DNA of 64,000 nt from Rhyzopertha dominica (taxonomy: Eukaryota; Arthropoda; Insecta; Coleoptera; Bostrichidae): positions 7,581,501 to 7,645,500 of the forward strand of contig QCXZ01000042.1 in the NCBI GenBank assembly GCA_025024175.1, in the 5' to 3' direction. Positions 1-13,062 of the stretch are shown here, piece after piece. The position numbers and the translations under genes are program-made. Position 1 is the stretch's first letter; each line of letters starts with the position of its first letter. The notes under the pieces were generated by a model. It made no database searches, was not told the DNA's origin, and saw nothing but the letters and a program-made list of their open reading frames with translations.

Positions 1-103
1 TCGGCGCTTTACTTTAAATGTCTATTGCTTATCCCTTGTACGTTATGCCTAAACGCTTCAAGCAGCATCTTTAGCCTTTCTACAATACTACTTTTAATTC
101 CAG

Positions 104-3100
104 CTCGTAACTTTGCCGTTCTGCCCCGAATCTCCGAAGTACCTGCTTCTCTCCAAAGGCAACGAGCTCGAAGCCCAGAGGGCCTTGGCTTGGCTCAGAG
201 GCAGCGGCAACGTGCAAGAAGAGATGGATCAGGTGCGTTCCGAATGCGAAGCCATCAAGTTGCTGCCGAAGGTGACGATGCGCGAATTGATCACCAACAG
301 CGCGCTCAGGATTCCTCTGATCATCTCTCTGACCATCATGGTGGCGCAACAGCTCAGCGGTATCAACGCTGTGGTGTTCTTCTCGACGGACATCTTCAAG
401 ATGGCCGGGTTGGATAACGACCAGGCGGGCTATGCTACGATGGGAATGGGCGCTGTCAACGTGTTGATGACGGTTATTTCGCTGGTGCTGGTTGAAAAAG
501 CTGGAAGGAAGACTCTGATGCTGGTTGGGTTCGCTGGTATGACGGTGGATACGTTGTTGTTGACCTTCGCTTTGTTGTTTGCGGTAAGTCTGTCTGATAC
601 GTTTTAAATTTGAAACTGACTGAAGTATTTTATGAACATTGATAGGTTTTACTCACACTTTTCAAATGACATATGGATATCACGATACATCAAATGTTTA
701 ATACAAATTATATTAATGCAGGTACAGGGATAAAGGTTTTTTGACAATACAGAAAAGAAACAAGTGTGTGCTTAGAGTATTTAAAAACCTTAAGAGGGCT
801 CGCCACGCAGAAGACCTTGAGATTTCGGTAGCCGAATTTTGCTGTCAGGAACTGAATGAGTACAATAAACGTGTCGACCACCCTCTGCAAATCATTTCTT
901 ATCTTTATTTATGATGGGGTTATGTCTATTTACGATAGGGTCGATCGGTTTGTATTTCCAGGCAAAGATTTCGTTCTTTCGTAGTTTGGGTGATCTAGGG
1001 CCGGTTTATAGAACCCGAATTAAATATTTAATTGCAATTATTTTTTAATTCTGATTAATGTCTATTTTGATCGATCATATATTAAAAAATCACGTTAATT
1101 TTTGTTTTGCAATAAATTTTAAAAATAAGGTATTAAAACTCAAAATTTAATGTAGATTTCAAAAATTTGTAGGTATAATATTCTAAACAATTCAGATAAA
1201 ATCAAAACAAATACCAATTGTTCAAAATAATATTTTTGCTCGAGTAGTGTTGTAAAAGCATAGATTTTAATTTCGAGAACTAATAATGAAAACATGCATC
1301 TAAAAACATTTAAAGAAAAAAACATTATAAGTGTACGTAATATATAGGTTTTATTTAAACATTTAGAAACAGTGTTAGTTATAAACATTATACAAAATAC
1401 AGTAGGTATAAGGTATATCATATATAAATGTCACGAATTGGCATGCTCCTGCACTGGCGAGGATCTACCAATTCAGGTAAAAGGCATTTTTATAGAATGT
1501 TTCTAAATAAGGTTGCATTTTAGGTTCCCAAAATACGTCGTCCCTAACAAATTTTTCAATTTTTAATTGATTTGGACCCGTCCACACACCTAACCAACAT
1601 ACTTTTTTTGTGGTATGTGTAATTGGCCTTGGATTTGGTAAAACCAGTCATGTTTCTTATTTACCTCCATAGAATTGTTTTTAAATTGCCAAAATGTGAT
1701 CTTCTTTTGTTGTATAGCTTCTTCTGGTGTCAGTTGTAATTTATATGATGTGTATGGACACTTTATTTCGACAATAGTGTCTTCGTCTACGACACCGTCT
1801 GGGGATGCTCCTAAAAAATTGTCAACCGGATCAACAAATAACGCACATGATTTAATTTCTTGGCCTAATAATTCTTCTAATTCCTTAACAGCTATGTTTT
1901 CAAAATGTTTTCTATGTTGAACTGATTTGGCACTTATACAAGATCTATACAATATGCTCTTCACACGTTTTGCGGTGTTTGTTTGTTTTCTTCGTTTACA
2001 AACTTTCGCAAAATTTGACGCAGTTTGCAATTTTCTGCGTTCTTCGAGCCACCTGCCACTTGAATTTTGATAATCGTGTATCGTTTTCTAAATCTATTAT
2101 TTCTTCTTTGTTTCTTTTTAGCTTATTAAAACATTGATTTTCTTCTTCTTGTACTTACGTTGTAGAAACTTATTTTCGGCATACACTAAGCTAAACTATA
2201 AAACATTAAACTAAAATTACTTATCACACTAAAAAAATTTTAACGGAATACAAACTAAAAAAAAATATGCGAAAACTGAACGGAACGCTTGGAATCGTAT
2301 AAGACCAAAACCCAAATGAAGTAAAAATTTGCATCAAACTACAGATGGATCCGGTCCTCGCCATCCGGTCGGATGCAGGTAGTGCCATAAAGTAATTATG
2401 CGGTTTCATTTGCGGCGGCACGCTTAACTTGTAAGTGCCTGTTGTAAATCACCAATTTTTAGCCCAGTTTTAAATCGCAAATCATTCTGCATCATTATTT
2501 TTGTTATTTACAAATACATTTTTGTTGGATTTGCAATTATCTCCATAAATAAATGTTTTCTACAATGTGACCGAAAGAAATCTGTAAACTCCTTATAGTT
2601 TCTGAAATAAACAAGTTTGATGAAATTCTCATTTTTATGTCTGATTTATCGTGCCATTTAATGACCTTATCAACAAAATTTTAAACTTCCGCTCGGTCAA
2701 ATTGTAGAAAATTGACTGTTCTTTCAGATGTTCTTTGTTTTATTAAAATATTTTAATTAATGTTTGGTCTAAAGGCACAGGACGATACATTGAAAGTTCC
2801 ATAAGAAACTTCGGTGGCGAGGCCTCTTAATAATTCAATTATCTTTTTCTATTTAAAATGATTGACAGCAAGGAATTCTCTTCTGTGCCATTAAATGATT
2901 AAAGGCACTGTAACTATTTTTTTTACATTTTTTTATTATTAACTATCCCAATATAGCTTAATTAAATTGGTATTCAGTATTTGATAAAGGCACAAAATAA
3001 GTTGCATGTTGTATAAGCCCTAACACAGACTATATATATTGTAATTTTTTTATTGCCGAATGAAAAACAAAGTCCTTTTTTGGATGCTGTAATCAATAAA

Positions 3101-4450
3101 GATAACAGTGTGTAATTTTTGATAGCTGCTAATATAATGATCATGATTATGGGCAAATATAAAACATTCTTAAGCAATGTACCTTTGATCATGTACCAAA
3201 GCTGTCATTTTAAACTGATCTTTACTTCTGTATCATGTGTGGTACCTATGGCTTTTTTACTTTCCTTTTAATTTACTTTGTAACATCATCACTTAGTGAT
3301 TATTCCTCTATGTGACGTTTGTATTTAGTGCTTCCATATTTACAAACCATTATATGGTTACAAAATTATATAGTGCCTATTGAATAATCATTGATAGAGG
3401 TAAAATTACAAAATTTGAACTTCTACTAATTAGAAATAGGCATCCAAACAAGTAAAACGTATCTGCACATGCAGAAATGAAATGAATAACAATGTCCAGC
3501 ATTATTGATAATTACCAAAATATGAGCTTTGTATCTACTCCGGTCCTTTGCACATTTCTGACGTATCAACCATGTAAATAATAAAATCTCAAGTGCCCAT
3601 GTGCAATTTTGTGAAGGAAATTGTAAAACAGAAAATGATGTTAGATATTGGCTAATCTGAGATATAAAAATTGCAATCCTTTTATAATATAGCATGATTT
3701 CATAAATGAAAATTATTCTGCAACAATAGCTGCTTATTACATATTCAAAGGAAAATTTTTGTATCTTCTTTTTTGTCTAGGTAATAATGTGAAAATATCC
3801 GAAAGTGAATAGTAATTCTGATCATTTCTCCATTAATGAGACAATAATAGTAAGGAAGAAGATTTTAGTAGGTAATTTTTTTCTTTAAAGGTTATGTTGG
3901 GTAATTATAAATATGATTTTACTTCTACAACCACTCCATGTCTTTATACGAAACATACTCAAAATAACCCAACTTCTTTGATCAATGTGAAAATAATCTC
4001 TGTCTGTTACAGAAATCCAGCACTGCTATGAGCTATATTTGCATTATCTTGGTCCTACTGTTCATGGTACTCTTTGCCACTGGTCCAGGCTCGATCCCAT
4101 GGTTTCTAGTGTCAGAACTGTTCAATCAATCTGCAAGGCCTGCAGCTACGTCACTGGCTGTAGCAATAAATTGGACAGCTAACTTTGTAGTTGGTCTCGG
4201 ATTTTTGCCACTGCAGGTAAATATACGAAAATCTTTGACTAAAACTTAATACAGCTGCACTGAAAATTGAAATAATAAATATACTAAATCTTGGATGTTG
4301 TTTCAGGAGGTGCTCGGTCCATACGTATTCCTAATCTTCACAGTAATTCTGGCCCTAGTAGTTGTGTTCATCTACAAGAAAGTCCCCGAAACCAAGAACA
4401 AGACAATGGAAGAAATATCTGCTATGTTCAGGCAGCAATCTTACCAGTAA
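104..4450 (+). CDS. Glut1: Glucose transporter, class I GLUT (SLC2A) type, 3' part
   Basis: This is the C-terminal part of a 12-helix sugar facilitator of the plasma membrane; the 5' exons lie before the window. Three exons are visible: 104-583 (acceptor ttccag, donor GCG|GTAAGT), 4013-4216 (CTGCAG|GTAAAT) and 4307-4450, ending in TAA. All junctions are phase 0 and the frames join cleanly. Family signatures are present: PFCPESPKYLL (end of helix 6 and loop), VAQQLSGINAVVFFS (helix 7, the QLS substrate motif), GPGSIPWFLVSELF (helix 10), and PETKNKTMEEI after helix 12, matching the PETKG-type motif. The protein ends in RQQSYQ. The 3.4-kb intron between the first two visible exons carries a transposon-derived YqaJ relic on the other strand. 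Glut1-like is preferred over trehalose transporters because of the QLSGINAVVFFSTDIF block; the exact orthologue is inferred. Confidence 0.93.
1440..2072 (-). pseudogene. YqaJ-type (lambda exonuclease-like) recombinase relic
   Basis: The - strand reads as a YqaJ-like viral recombinase / PD-(D/E)XK nuclease domain of the kind often found in insect mobile elements. Recognisable blocks in order: RWLEERRKLQTASNFAKVCKR, GASPDGVVDEDTIVEIKCPY (the nuclease motif, with D and ExK residues) and HDWFYQIQGQLHI. After KKY the frame shifts into CWLGVWTGPNQLKIEKF and VRDDVFWEPKMQPYLETFY, and a second frameshift near 1460 recovers a final LLPELVDPR block. It has at least two frameshifts and no start context, and lies antisense within the glucose-transporter intron. 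I call it a dead copy; the parent element type is not visible. Confidence 0.8.
2073..4012. other. Rest of the glucose-transporter intron
   Basis: AT-rich intronic sequence. I see no convincing coding block or terminal inverted repeat here. Short open frames on both strands show no family resemblance. Confidence 0.6.
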
Positions 4451-4970
4451 CTAACTCAATACAAAATTTAAGAAAAAAGACTAGATGTACTCTGTGAACT
4501 ACCTTATATGTATATCAGTTTAGTCGACGAATTTGCCAGTTAACTGGCCAACGTTAATGTTGAACGTAGTATTTTGAGCCAGAGGTATATTTACATGACT
4601 GAGATATGATCGAGCAGAGCAAATATTTATTTTTGAATACTTTATAAGATCTAATATTTCGTTTTAGGTTAGTTTAGGTAGCTATTTAATGGTTGCATGT
4701 CAACATTTTTGAATGTTTTGTTGAAGTTTATATCATCGTAGTGACGTACAAAAATCATTTGTGACTGACCGTGTTTGCCGTCTTTAGCTAGTATTCATCA
4801 TTTAAATGACAAATAATTTTGTTTCAACGAGGTGTACAATTTAAAAGCAATTTTACCAAACCTAGTCTGACATAATAAGCGAACCGCAAATAATTTCTCG
4901 CATTGTCTTTTGATCTTTTTGTGTTTAGTTCTAGTGCATACGCTGATATTATGTTTGTATAATTTATTTG

Positions 4971-4976
4971 AATAAA
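4971..4976 (+). terminator. Candidate poly(A) signal of the glucose transporter
   Basis: An AATAAA hexamer lies about 520 bp after the glucose-transporter stop codon, in AT-rich sequence, a plausible 3' UTR end. No earlier AATAAA stands out between the stop and this point. Confidence 0.45.
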
Positions 4977-6503
4977 AGGTTTTTATAATAAACTATAAAT
5001 GATATCTTTCCCTTGTAATTTAATCTAAAGTAAATAATAGAAGTACTAAAAAGTAAAAAAAATCCTTTTTTGAAAGATATCTGTCTCAAGGAATTCGAAT
5101 TTTCCTTAATGGTAAGTACAGTTGTAGAAAAAGATCTATTTGACAAACTTATGCTTAAATTCTGAAGAATTAAATTAAGATAAAAATCATTAATGGCTAT
5201 TTAAAATTTTTCAAATAAAACTTTGAAATACTTCATTATGTTTCCTCATGTAAATCCAGTTCCGTTTAGTGCAAAACATATTCTAGCTGCGTTAATTCAC
5301 ATAAACAGGTGTGTATGTAATACCTATGTAGTGTAAGTCAGGAGTTTGAATAATTGCGTTTTTAAATTGGGATTTCAGTACAATCTAGCACATTTGTGGG
5401 TTACTGCAAACTAGATGCACTTAAAAATTGTAAGTAAGAGTTTCATCTTTTACATGTAAAAGGTAACAAAACATAATTGTTGCTATGTGATTAGTTCGAT
5501 AAACTGCCACTAGGTGTCATCTACTTTGCTGACGTTTCCCAATTCCTGGAAGAATATGCCTTTGTGAAGCAACAATGACACCTTTACAATTTATAGTGGA
5601 TGAGCCTCCTCATTAGTTTGATAACATATACTTGACAAATACATCTGTGATCATAGTTGTGTTATTTGTGGTGCTTATAAATGAAAATGATATAAATTAA
5701 TAAGAATAAGCTTAAAAACTAATCTTCCATGGAGCAGAAATCTAATTGTTCATTGCCTGGTCACTTTTTTAGACAAGGTCTATCAAAGGAGACAAGCTTC
5801 AGCACGTTGAATATTGCAATTACAGGTCTAAAAATTTTCTTCCACGAACTGAAGTTTAAACCTTTAACCACTATTCTCTATTATTTCCTTTAATGATGTA
5901 GTGAAATGTTTAAACTTTTACAACATTCATGTAACTAATACTAGTCACCCTTATGAAGCTGTGGATTTAGAATTATCAATGCATCATAAATATACATTTG
6001 TTTAAAGTGTTTTTAAGTCTTTAATTGGAGAAGGCTTGGATTTCTTCTCATATGTTACTGCTAGAAATAATGTCTTAATGAGGGAACATAGCATAGTACT
6101 AAATTGATGTACCATATGGTATGAACAAACAAACTGATATGTCAAATCAAAGAAAACAGAATAAGTAATAGCAGGTATCTACATGTATTCAAAGTATAAA
6201 ACAATTAAAAATTACTACATCAAATTTCTCAGTTGCTCGGTATTATTTATGCTCTACATAAAAAAAAACTTATTAAACGTATATAAAAAGTAATCAAGAG
6301 AATTATAACTTGAAACATATTGCTTTCAAATCATATACTGAAATTAATGAAGTAGCAATTGAATAAGGATGAAGACAAGATTTTTCTACAATAATATTTA
6401 GATAACACTTATTTATTAATACTCTGAAATTAAAATAGGAACAAATTGTTGCATTGATAAATGCACTGCACAAAAGAAAATACTGCAAAGCTGATTAGAA
6501 GTC
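4977..6503. other. Intergenic spacer between convergent genes
   Basis: AT-rich spacer between the glucose transporter (+) and the short E2 gene (-). I see no coding family or structured RNA in it. The right end probably holds the 3' UTR of the E2 copy. Confidence 0.5.
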
Positions 6504-7962
6504 CTAAGCATGTTTACTGCATTCAGCAGTTTCTTGCTGCACATCAGAATTTTCTGACAGCTCACTCTCACTCTCACTTGCCGTACACTCTTTTAATTCC
6601 TCCTGAAAAAATGGTGTAATGTAAATGGTTGTTTGCAAGTTGAAATTCTAATTTATTTTACCTATACTTTGATGAATTCTGGAAAAAGATGACAGAATTG
6701 CTTATTCTTCAAGTTGAAGTCCAAAGACTCGTATGCCAACTGTCTTTTCTCATTGTCTGTTGTCCTTGTGCTTCCTGTAGTGTAGCTATTTTCTAGCTGA
6801 TATAAAATGATATATACAACTGTGAGGAATACAGAACAACACAACAAAGTATTAGAAAACTTAAGAATTATCACAAAAATTACATTTTAAATTCAGTTTT
6901 GTATTACTTTGAAATTCAGTTTTTCTTGAACCTACAGATATGTAGTTCCCAAATGATTCATGAATCCAGGGCACTTATGGAAATTATCAATTACATCAAT
7001 TTGCCGCCTCTCAGGAAAGTGACATATACTTGTCATCGATTTTTGAATTATTTAATATATTTTAATATGAGAAAACACATGTGTATTTTCAACATATTCT
7101 GTAGCATTTTGTGGGATAATTAACTTTAAGGTTACGGAAAGCTCACATTTCGGAGCTAGTCTCAGGTTTGATCCAGCAATACAAAAGACAGAACAATACT
7201 TTTCCCTATAACACGAGCGAGAGATAAGGTAGTAATATTGTTGGATTTCAACTTTGCGTAGCAACCATCGTTGTCAAATCCGGCAGTAACAGAGTTGTCA
7301 TTTTAAGAAATTATATATATTACAACCGTTGTCGCTACTTTTCAAGATTCTGTTACAATAGCTTATTATCTGCTATCTTTTGTGTTACAGGGTGTTATAG
7401 GATCAAACCTGAGACTAGAGCTGGAAGCACCTTAGGTATAATAATACAGTGACCTTAATCACTGCAGTGAAAATGAATTGGTCTAGAACCACAAAGTGAA
7501 CATATTTCAATTTTGGGTGAACCTCGGCAAAACCGGGATCATCAATTAACTATAAAACCATACCATAAAACTTAACAATCCCAACAGTATCATAGAAGCA
7601 GTCCATGATGGCCTCCATGAATTTGGATGATAGTCTGATATACTCAAACACAATTTTGTGTTTGTTCTGAATCTACCATTTGGTGTAATCATGTATATCG
7701 CAGGTGGCATAAATGGGAAATCCTTTGGAAATACCAGTTTTCCATGGTACAGGCCACCTTCATATGGTGTGGATTCTGGGCCGCAGAACACATAATGCCT
7801 ACGAACAAGATGGATGAATCACCACTATAGATTTGCTAGTCTCGAAAGTATCTACCACTCAAAAATATTTGAAGGCAAAGGTCTCGCTATGATGTATGGT
7901 ACGGAATCCTTTTTAAGATTCAGATAATCTTGTTGTAATCTCCTTGTACTGAAACTGGACAT
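6504..7962 (-). CDS. UBE2J2-like E2 paralogue lacking the membrane anchor
   Basis: A divergent tandem copy of the UBE2J2 (Ubc6-type) ubiquitin-conjugating enzyme. Four exons on the - strand: 7962-7856 (ATG), 7798-7564, 6796-6668 and 6602-6504, giving about 189 aa. The UBC fold is kept: YHGKLVFPKDFPFMPPAIYM, then [19 protein letters not shown] with the catalytic Cys at about residue 86. The usual [10 protein letters not shown] stretch has become WRPSWTASMI. Exon 3 reads up to FPEFIK; the codon at the position of the donor in the intact copy has become TAG, so splicing must use AAA|GTATAG for the frame to stay open. Exon 4 is a short Ser/Glu-rich tail (ECTASESESELSEN) ending at TAG, without the C-terminal transmembrane helix that normally holds this family in the ER membrane. 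It could be a soluble paralogue or an early pseudogene. Confidence 0.8.
7152..7422. mobile_element. Short inverted-repeat element (MITE-like) in E2 intron 2
   Basis: The left end at 7152-7174 (GGAGCTAGTCTCAGGTTTGA and on) is the reverse complement, with one indel-like difference, of the right end at 7400-7422. The arms also share a second block (ACAAAAGA with its complement) further in. The unit is about 270 bp, non-coding, and sits in the 767-bp intron of the anchor-less E2. Target duplication not resolved. Confidence 0.55.
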
Positions 7963-10738
7963 TTTAAATGTCTACCTATTTCCTGTAATTGCACAGTGCA
8001 CATTAATTAAAATAAACTTTGTAGACTAAACCATCAGTAAATATAGATAAGTGCATTCCAGGAAGAAAAGTGCAATTTTGATAGGCAACTCAATATACAA
8101 AATGCGGTGGCAGGATGGCTGCATTAATCTCAAACTAATTATGTCATTTGTTACCTACATCGTAAGTTTCAGACCTGAGGTTTGTTAAAAATTCGTGCCA
8201 GGAAATTCCCACCTTTACCAAAACGACTAACTTCATTATATTTATCGGTTATTCCCCTGCATCAAAAGTCAAATTATAAAATGGCTCGTGCTGTTATAAT
8301 CGTTAAGGTAGAAACTTATGCTCAGCAGCTACAGCTACACTGCGAAGTTTAAAAATGGAACCTGCAACCTATGACCTTGAAACTTTTCATCAGCTTTTAT
8401 GCTTTATTTAATATAAAAGGTTATTTCATTTTATGTAGTGTAATTGAACAAATTATTTTTCATAAACCTGGAAATGCAACCTGCATTTCTTAATTTTGCA
8501 ACAATGGCTTGTCTTACCAGTATGGGAAGTGGATTTTTATAATTATTAAAATGGTTTCAAAAATATGTAAACAATATTTTTATAAAAAAAAAAATTTTTG
8601 CCCCCCCCCCCCCCTTCTAATTACCGCCACTCTTTAGATATGGAGGTAATCCTTATGTCTGATGATTTGTCATGATATAGTTAAATATAATTCTAAAAAC
8701 CGCTGCAAATTGAATCAATACTTCCACATCCAATTGTCAAAATGACATTTACATTTTTATTTCTTATATTATACGATTACTAATCAGGTTATGAACATTT
8801 TTTCTGAGATAAACAGTCCTCGCGATATTAGCAAAAATATATAAATTTTAAAATCGTGATTTTTCTAAATAACTTGAAAATTATTAACCTAACAAAAAAG
8901 TTACAGGAGTGCTTTCTGATCATTTTCTATATACCAAAATTTTAAAAAAATCGTACGAGCAGGGTCCAAAATAGGTTTTTTGAAATATTTCGAAAATGTC
9001 AAAATTTAGGATAAATTTTCTAAGACACTTTTTGTGAGAAATTTTATTTCCTATCTGATGGTATTTTCATTTTTTGAATATATTAAATATATTCGGAGAT
9101 ATTTAGGAAAAACCTTTTTCTTTAAGTGACACTTTTTTGCTAATATCTTCTAAACAGTTTGCTGCACCGAAAATTTATAAGAACTAATAATACTCGCAGT
9201 TATACTACGAATCACGTACTAAAACGAAAAAAAGTAAAAATTTGCAAAAAGGGTAGTTACCCCCCAATTTCGCCCTCTTACTGATACCCTACTTACCCCA
9301 CAAACAATAGGTCGCTTTGGGTAGTTGAGATTTATATGTTTGCCAAATTTCAAGTGCATATATTAAGTCTTTCGAAAGTTATCGTGTCCACAAACAGAAC
9401 CACAGACACAGACAAGAAATTTTTTTGCTCAAATTTTGTTTTTTGCGTTTTCGACCACTTTAAAGCGAACAAGCAAATAAAAATTTTTGAAAATTTTTTC
9501 GCGATACACTACTTCCTATCCGTTGGATGTGGAAGTAAAAGTTGTTGCCATATAAAAATTAATTTCTTTGGAAATTTGCGCCAGCCTGTAGGTATTCAGA
9601 TTTTTTCGATTTTCTCAAAAACGGTTCGTTCTAGTGAAATGCAGTAAGAGGTGCTTTTTCTCAAATAGAAAACCCCTCGCCCCTCCCCCTATGCTACCAC
9701 TGTTACAGATATGAAAAAAATGCTTTATGCCAGATTATTAGCCGTGAACTATTATTACATCCTGCCAGTTTTAAAAAACCATTCTCTAAAAAATAAAATA
9801 TTTTTTTTTAAATTCAAAGCACTGTGTATCAAAAATGAGACATTATCGGACACATGTTTATATAGACTTTTTGTCATAATTTCACGTCAGGAACAGACAC
9901 TAGAAATTATGACATCGAATTTAGAGACACCCTGTATATACAGGATGTCCTGCATTATGTGGGCAACCTTTCGAAATCGGAAAACTGGTGGAAAAATAAC
10001 ACCATTTTACAATATAACTTTTTTTTAAATAACACCCACCTACTGAGATATTCACTCTTAAATATAAACAGTTTTTCAAAAATATCTTTTAGACCAGTTG
10101 ATATAATTTCATCAAATTTTGGCTAATATTATTTGAAGTGGAAGCCGTTAAAACGATTAACAATCATTTTGAAATTATTAAAACTTTGTTTTTTTTTAGT
10201 AATGGCAAAAATCCTTAGTCATCTAGATTGTGATATATATCTTAATTTTCAATGTTTCTAATGTTTGCTGATACATTCTTATATTTTTTTTAAACTTAAG
10301 TATAATCGGTTTCAGTAAATTTGGCAAGAAATACAATGAGCAATTAAATAACTCGAAAAATTTTGCCATATAACTGCACTATTAAATCACACTTAAAGCA
10401 GCATTACTAAAGTAATAAGGCATGGTATAGAATTAAATGCGAACAATATTAAAATAAAACTGATTTATTAATACTTTTTAATTATAAACGAGCAAATTAT
10501 TATAACAAATATGTTACAAGGACTTAATATATCGTAATAATCCAAAAAATGCTTTGTATTTAATCAACAGTAGAAGTATTTCTATTACCTTGTATACAAG
10601 CATTGTAGGAAAGAAAATACGGTAACTTGCTAAATTGTACTTCCATGATAATAACATGATGTTTCATATGTGAGCTGTTAAGTAAACAGTACCACAGTAT
10701 TTCACTAATCTATAGTATGAAAATATGTACAATATATG
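7963..10738. other. Spacer between the two E2 genes
   Basis: Besides the dispersed repeat, two transposon-end-like motifs abut at 9934-9953 (ACACCCTGTATATACAGGAT). I see no gene. The right end should contain the 3' UTR of the intact E2 gene. Confidence 0.5.
8800..9660. repeat. Dispersed repeat, family also found split in PINK1 intron 6
   Basis: The stretch 9130-9450 matches, in reverse orientation, sequence at 18995-19266 and 22821-22885. Shared landmarks are the CAAACAATAGGTC..TTTGGGTAGTTGAG block near 9302 and AACAGTTTGCTGCACCGAAA near 9155. No reading frame is conserved between copies. It includes long AT-rich runs and a following pyrimidine-rich stretch (CCCCTCGCCCCTCCCCC near 9673). A 14-base C run lies just before it at 8601-8614. 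The class of element is unknown. Confidence 0.6.
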
Positions 10739-13062
10739 CTACTCGGTATCCGAAATTGACGTTTTCATCACATATTTTACAGTAAATGCAAATGCTGCAA
10801 AACCAATTAAAACTATTAAGTTGGTCAGGCATGACTGTAGATTACTGGGTTCAACAGTAGTTTGTTGTGCATTTGAATTTGCCGAAGGGTTATTCTGGTT
10901 TGCTGTCCTCTTTTTTAATTCCTCCTGAAAGAAATAGCTTCATCCAATCTGCAATCTGACATACAAATTTAACTTACCTGTATTTTTGACACTATTTCTG
11001 GGAAAAGATCACAGAAATGTTTATCCCTCAAATTGAACTCCAAAGATTGGTATGCAAATTGTCTTTTATCATAGTCTGTCGTGTCTATGCTTCCTAGTGT
11101 AGGGCTCTTTTCTAACTGTTTGAAAATTAATACAATGCTTATTTAGTTATTTAAATAAAACTGCAAGAAGTCGTTTTCTTGCAGTGCAACAAAGCATTAT
11201 GAGTTTTGAAAATTAGGAAGGCTATTATTATTATTTATCCTAGGAAGACTAAACTCAAAATTAAATTATATTCATATTTGGCAGTTATACCAATTCTGGG
11301 TTTAACTTTAGTCTACATAAATATATAAAGATAAAGCAAAAATAAAAATACCTTCTAGACTCTCGAAGACACAGAACAGTGTAACATGTCAAAGTGCTCA
11401 GGAAAGGTTATAAGATAACAAGAAAATATTTAATTTAATTTAAATAAGGAAACATCCAAACTGACTCAACTATAATAGCAAAACAGAATGAATATTTTGT
11501 ACAACTTCTTGAGTTGACAAATAGCAATGAGGAGCATTTGTTAGATATGGAAGTACAGGTGGAACACGACTACATGAACAAGAAAAAAACCTGTAAGACA
11601 AGATAACTCATGGAGAAATTCCAAGTGCATAATAAAAATATGTACTTTTGTACTGTACTTTGCAGAAAACACTTATAGGGTACCTAGGAATGTAAAAGAG
11701 AAATGTATAGTGCTGCCGTGCGCTTGCTCAACTTGGCGGGGCAAGTAGAAGTGGGAGAAGGTATTAAAAAGCCATTTATAGTACAAGAAAACCTGCATCA
11801 AATAGTAATTGCTAACAAAGTTACTCTGCTGACAAAAACAGAAAAAAATGGAGCAGCAATTGAGAAAGTTTGAAAATAGCTGGGCACTATTACAAAAAGT
11901 AGCAGAAAGAGGAATGTGGAGGTCCAAAATATAGTAAGAGCTATATAAAAATTTAATATAGGGTTTTATGAACCCCAATTGCTATATTATTAAACAAAAG
12001 ATGCCAATAAACAAATAAAAACAATGCAAAGTATAAAACTGAAAATTCAATATTGTGTAAGATACATTAAACTACTAAATACATGTGAAGAAAGCAATCT
12101 AAAGTTTATATTTTATTATAAAATTTGATTCTTGCCACTTAAATTTGCACCACAGATTATTATAAGATCATGAATGATGAAATATTATAAAAAATGGATA
12201 AGCAAGTAACCAAACTTTATCTCACTATAATACGCATTAATAAAGTCTTCATGTAGAGCTGACAAAGTTGTAGTAAGAAAGTGCTTTTAGTTATTTTTAT
12301 TACTTAAAAAGTAAAAATGAACATCTCACTTAAAGCTTTTTAAAGAATCTTAAAAAGGGAAATAGAAAGTTTTCTCAACTGCAACTACTTTATCTATCAT
12401 TCATAATAAGTGAGCTCCACATGGTTGCCTTCAATTTTGAATCTCCCTGTATGTGTATAATTACAAAAGTAAAGTGTATGATAGGTCCCATGTTATATCA
12501 TCAAGCAAATCAATAAAGCATCAAATTTTCAGAACAATATGCAAACATCAAACCACAATTCACTTAATACAAGAAACTTGTAGGTACAGCAATAATCAGA
12601 AAATTACATAACCTTTATTACACTGCATTATAAACAAACCACTACTTCTCACCATAAAGCTCAACAGTGCCATCAATATTGTGGAAACACTCCACGCTGG
12701 GTTCCATGTATCTGGATGAAAGTCTGAAATACTCAAACACAATCTTGTGTTCGTTCTGAATCTACCGTTTGGGGTAGTCATATATATCGCAGGCGGCTTA
12801 AATGGAAATTCCTTAGGAAATATCAGTTTTCCATGGTAAAAACCACCTTCGTACGGAGTGGATTCTGGACCACACACAACGTAATGCCTACAAATAAAAC
12901 TGGTTAACAATCACAAACATCTGCTTGTCTCGAACGTGTTTACCATTCTAAAATATTAGATGGCAACGGCTCCGCTGTGATGTATGGTATGGGATCCTTC
13001 TTCAGCCTCAGATAATCCTGTTTTAACCTAGCTGTAGCACTGTTTGGTTTGCGATTGGACAT
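10739..13062 (-). CDS. UBE2J2: Ubiquitin-conjugating enzyme E2 J2 (ER-anchored)
   Basis: A Ubc6-family E2 that accepts ubiquitin from E1 and works with ER ligases in ER-associated degradation. Four - strand exons: 13062-12944, 12887-12653, 11115-10978 and 10924-10739, coding 225 aa with canonical GT-AG junctions (donors GGTAAA, GTGAGA, GTAAGT). The N-terminus has [20 protein letters not shown]. The UBC core includes [20 protein letters not shown] and [19 protein letters not shown], with the active-site Cys at residue 90, then [19 protein letters not shown] linker with [20 protein letters not shown] leads to a tail-anchor helix at about residues 196-217 ([20 protein letters not shown]). All family landmarks are intact, so this is the functional orthologue. 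It shares a divergent 625-bp promoter with PINK1. Confidence 0.95.
11116..12652. other. Intron 2 of UBE2J2
   Basis: About 1.5 kb of AT-rich intronic sequence. I see no coding block, structured RNA or clear terminal repeats in it. Confidence 0.6.

Noticed and set aside
25..417. Open frame overlapping the first glucose-transporter exon
   Set aside because: Out of frame with the GLUT signatures; a shadow of the real exon.
8601..8614. Poly(C) tract as a regulatory element
   Set aside because: A simple homopolymer in AT-rich spacer, probably slippage-prone; nothing ties it to a gene.
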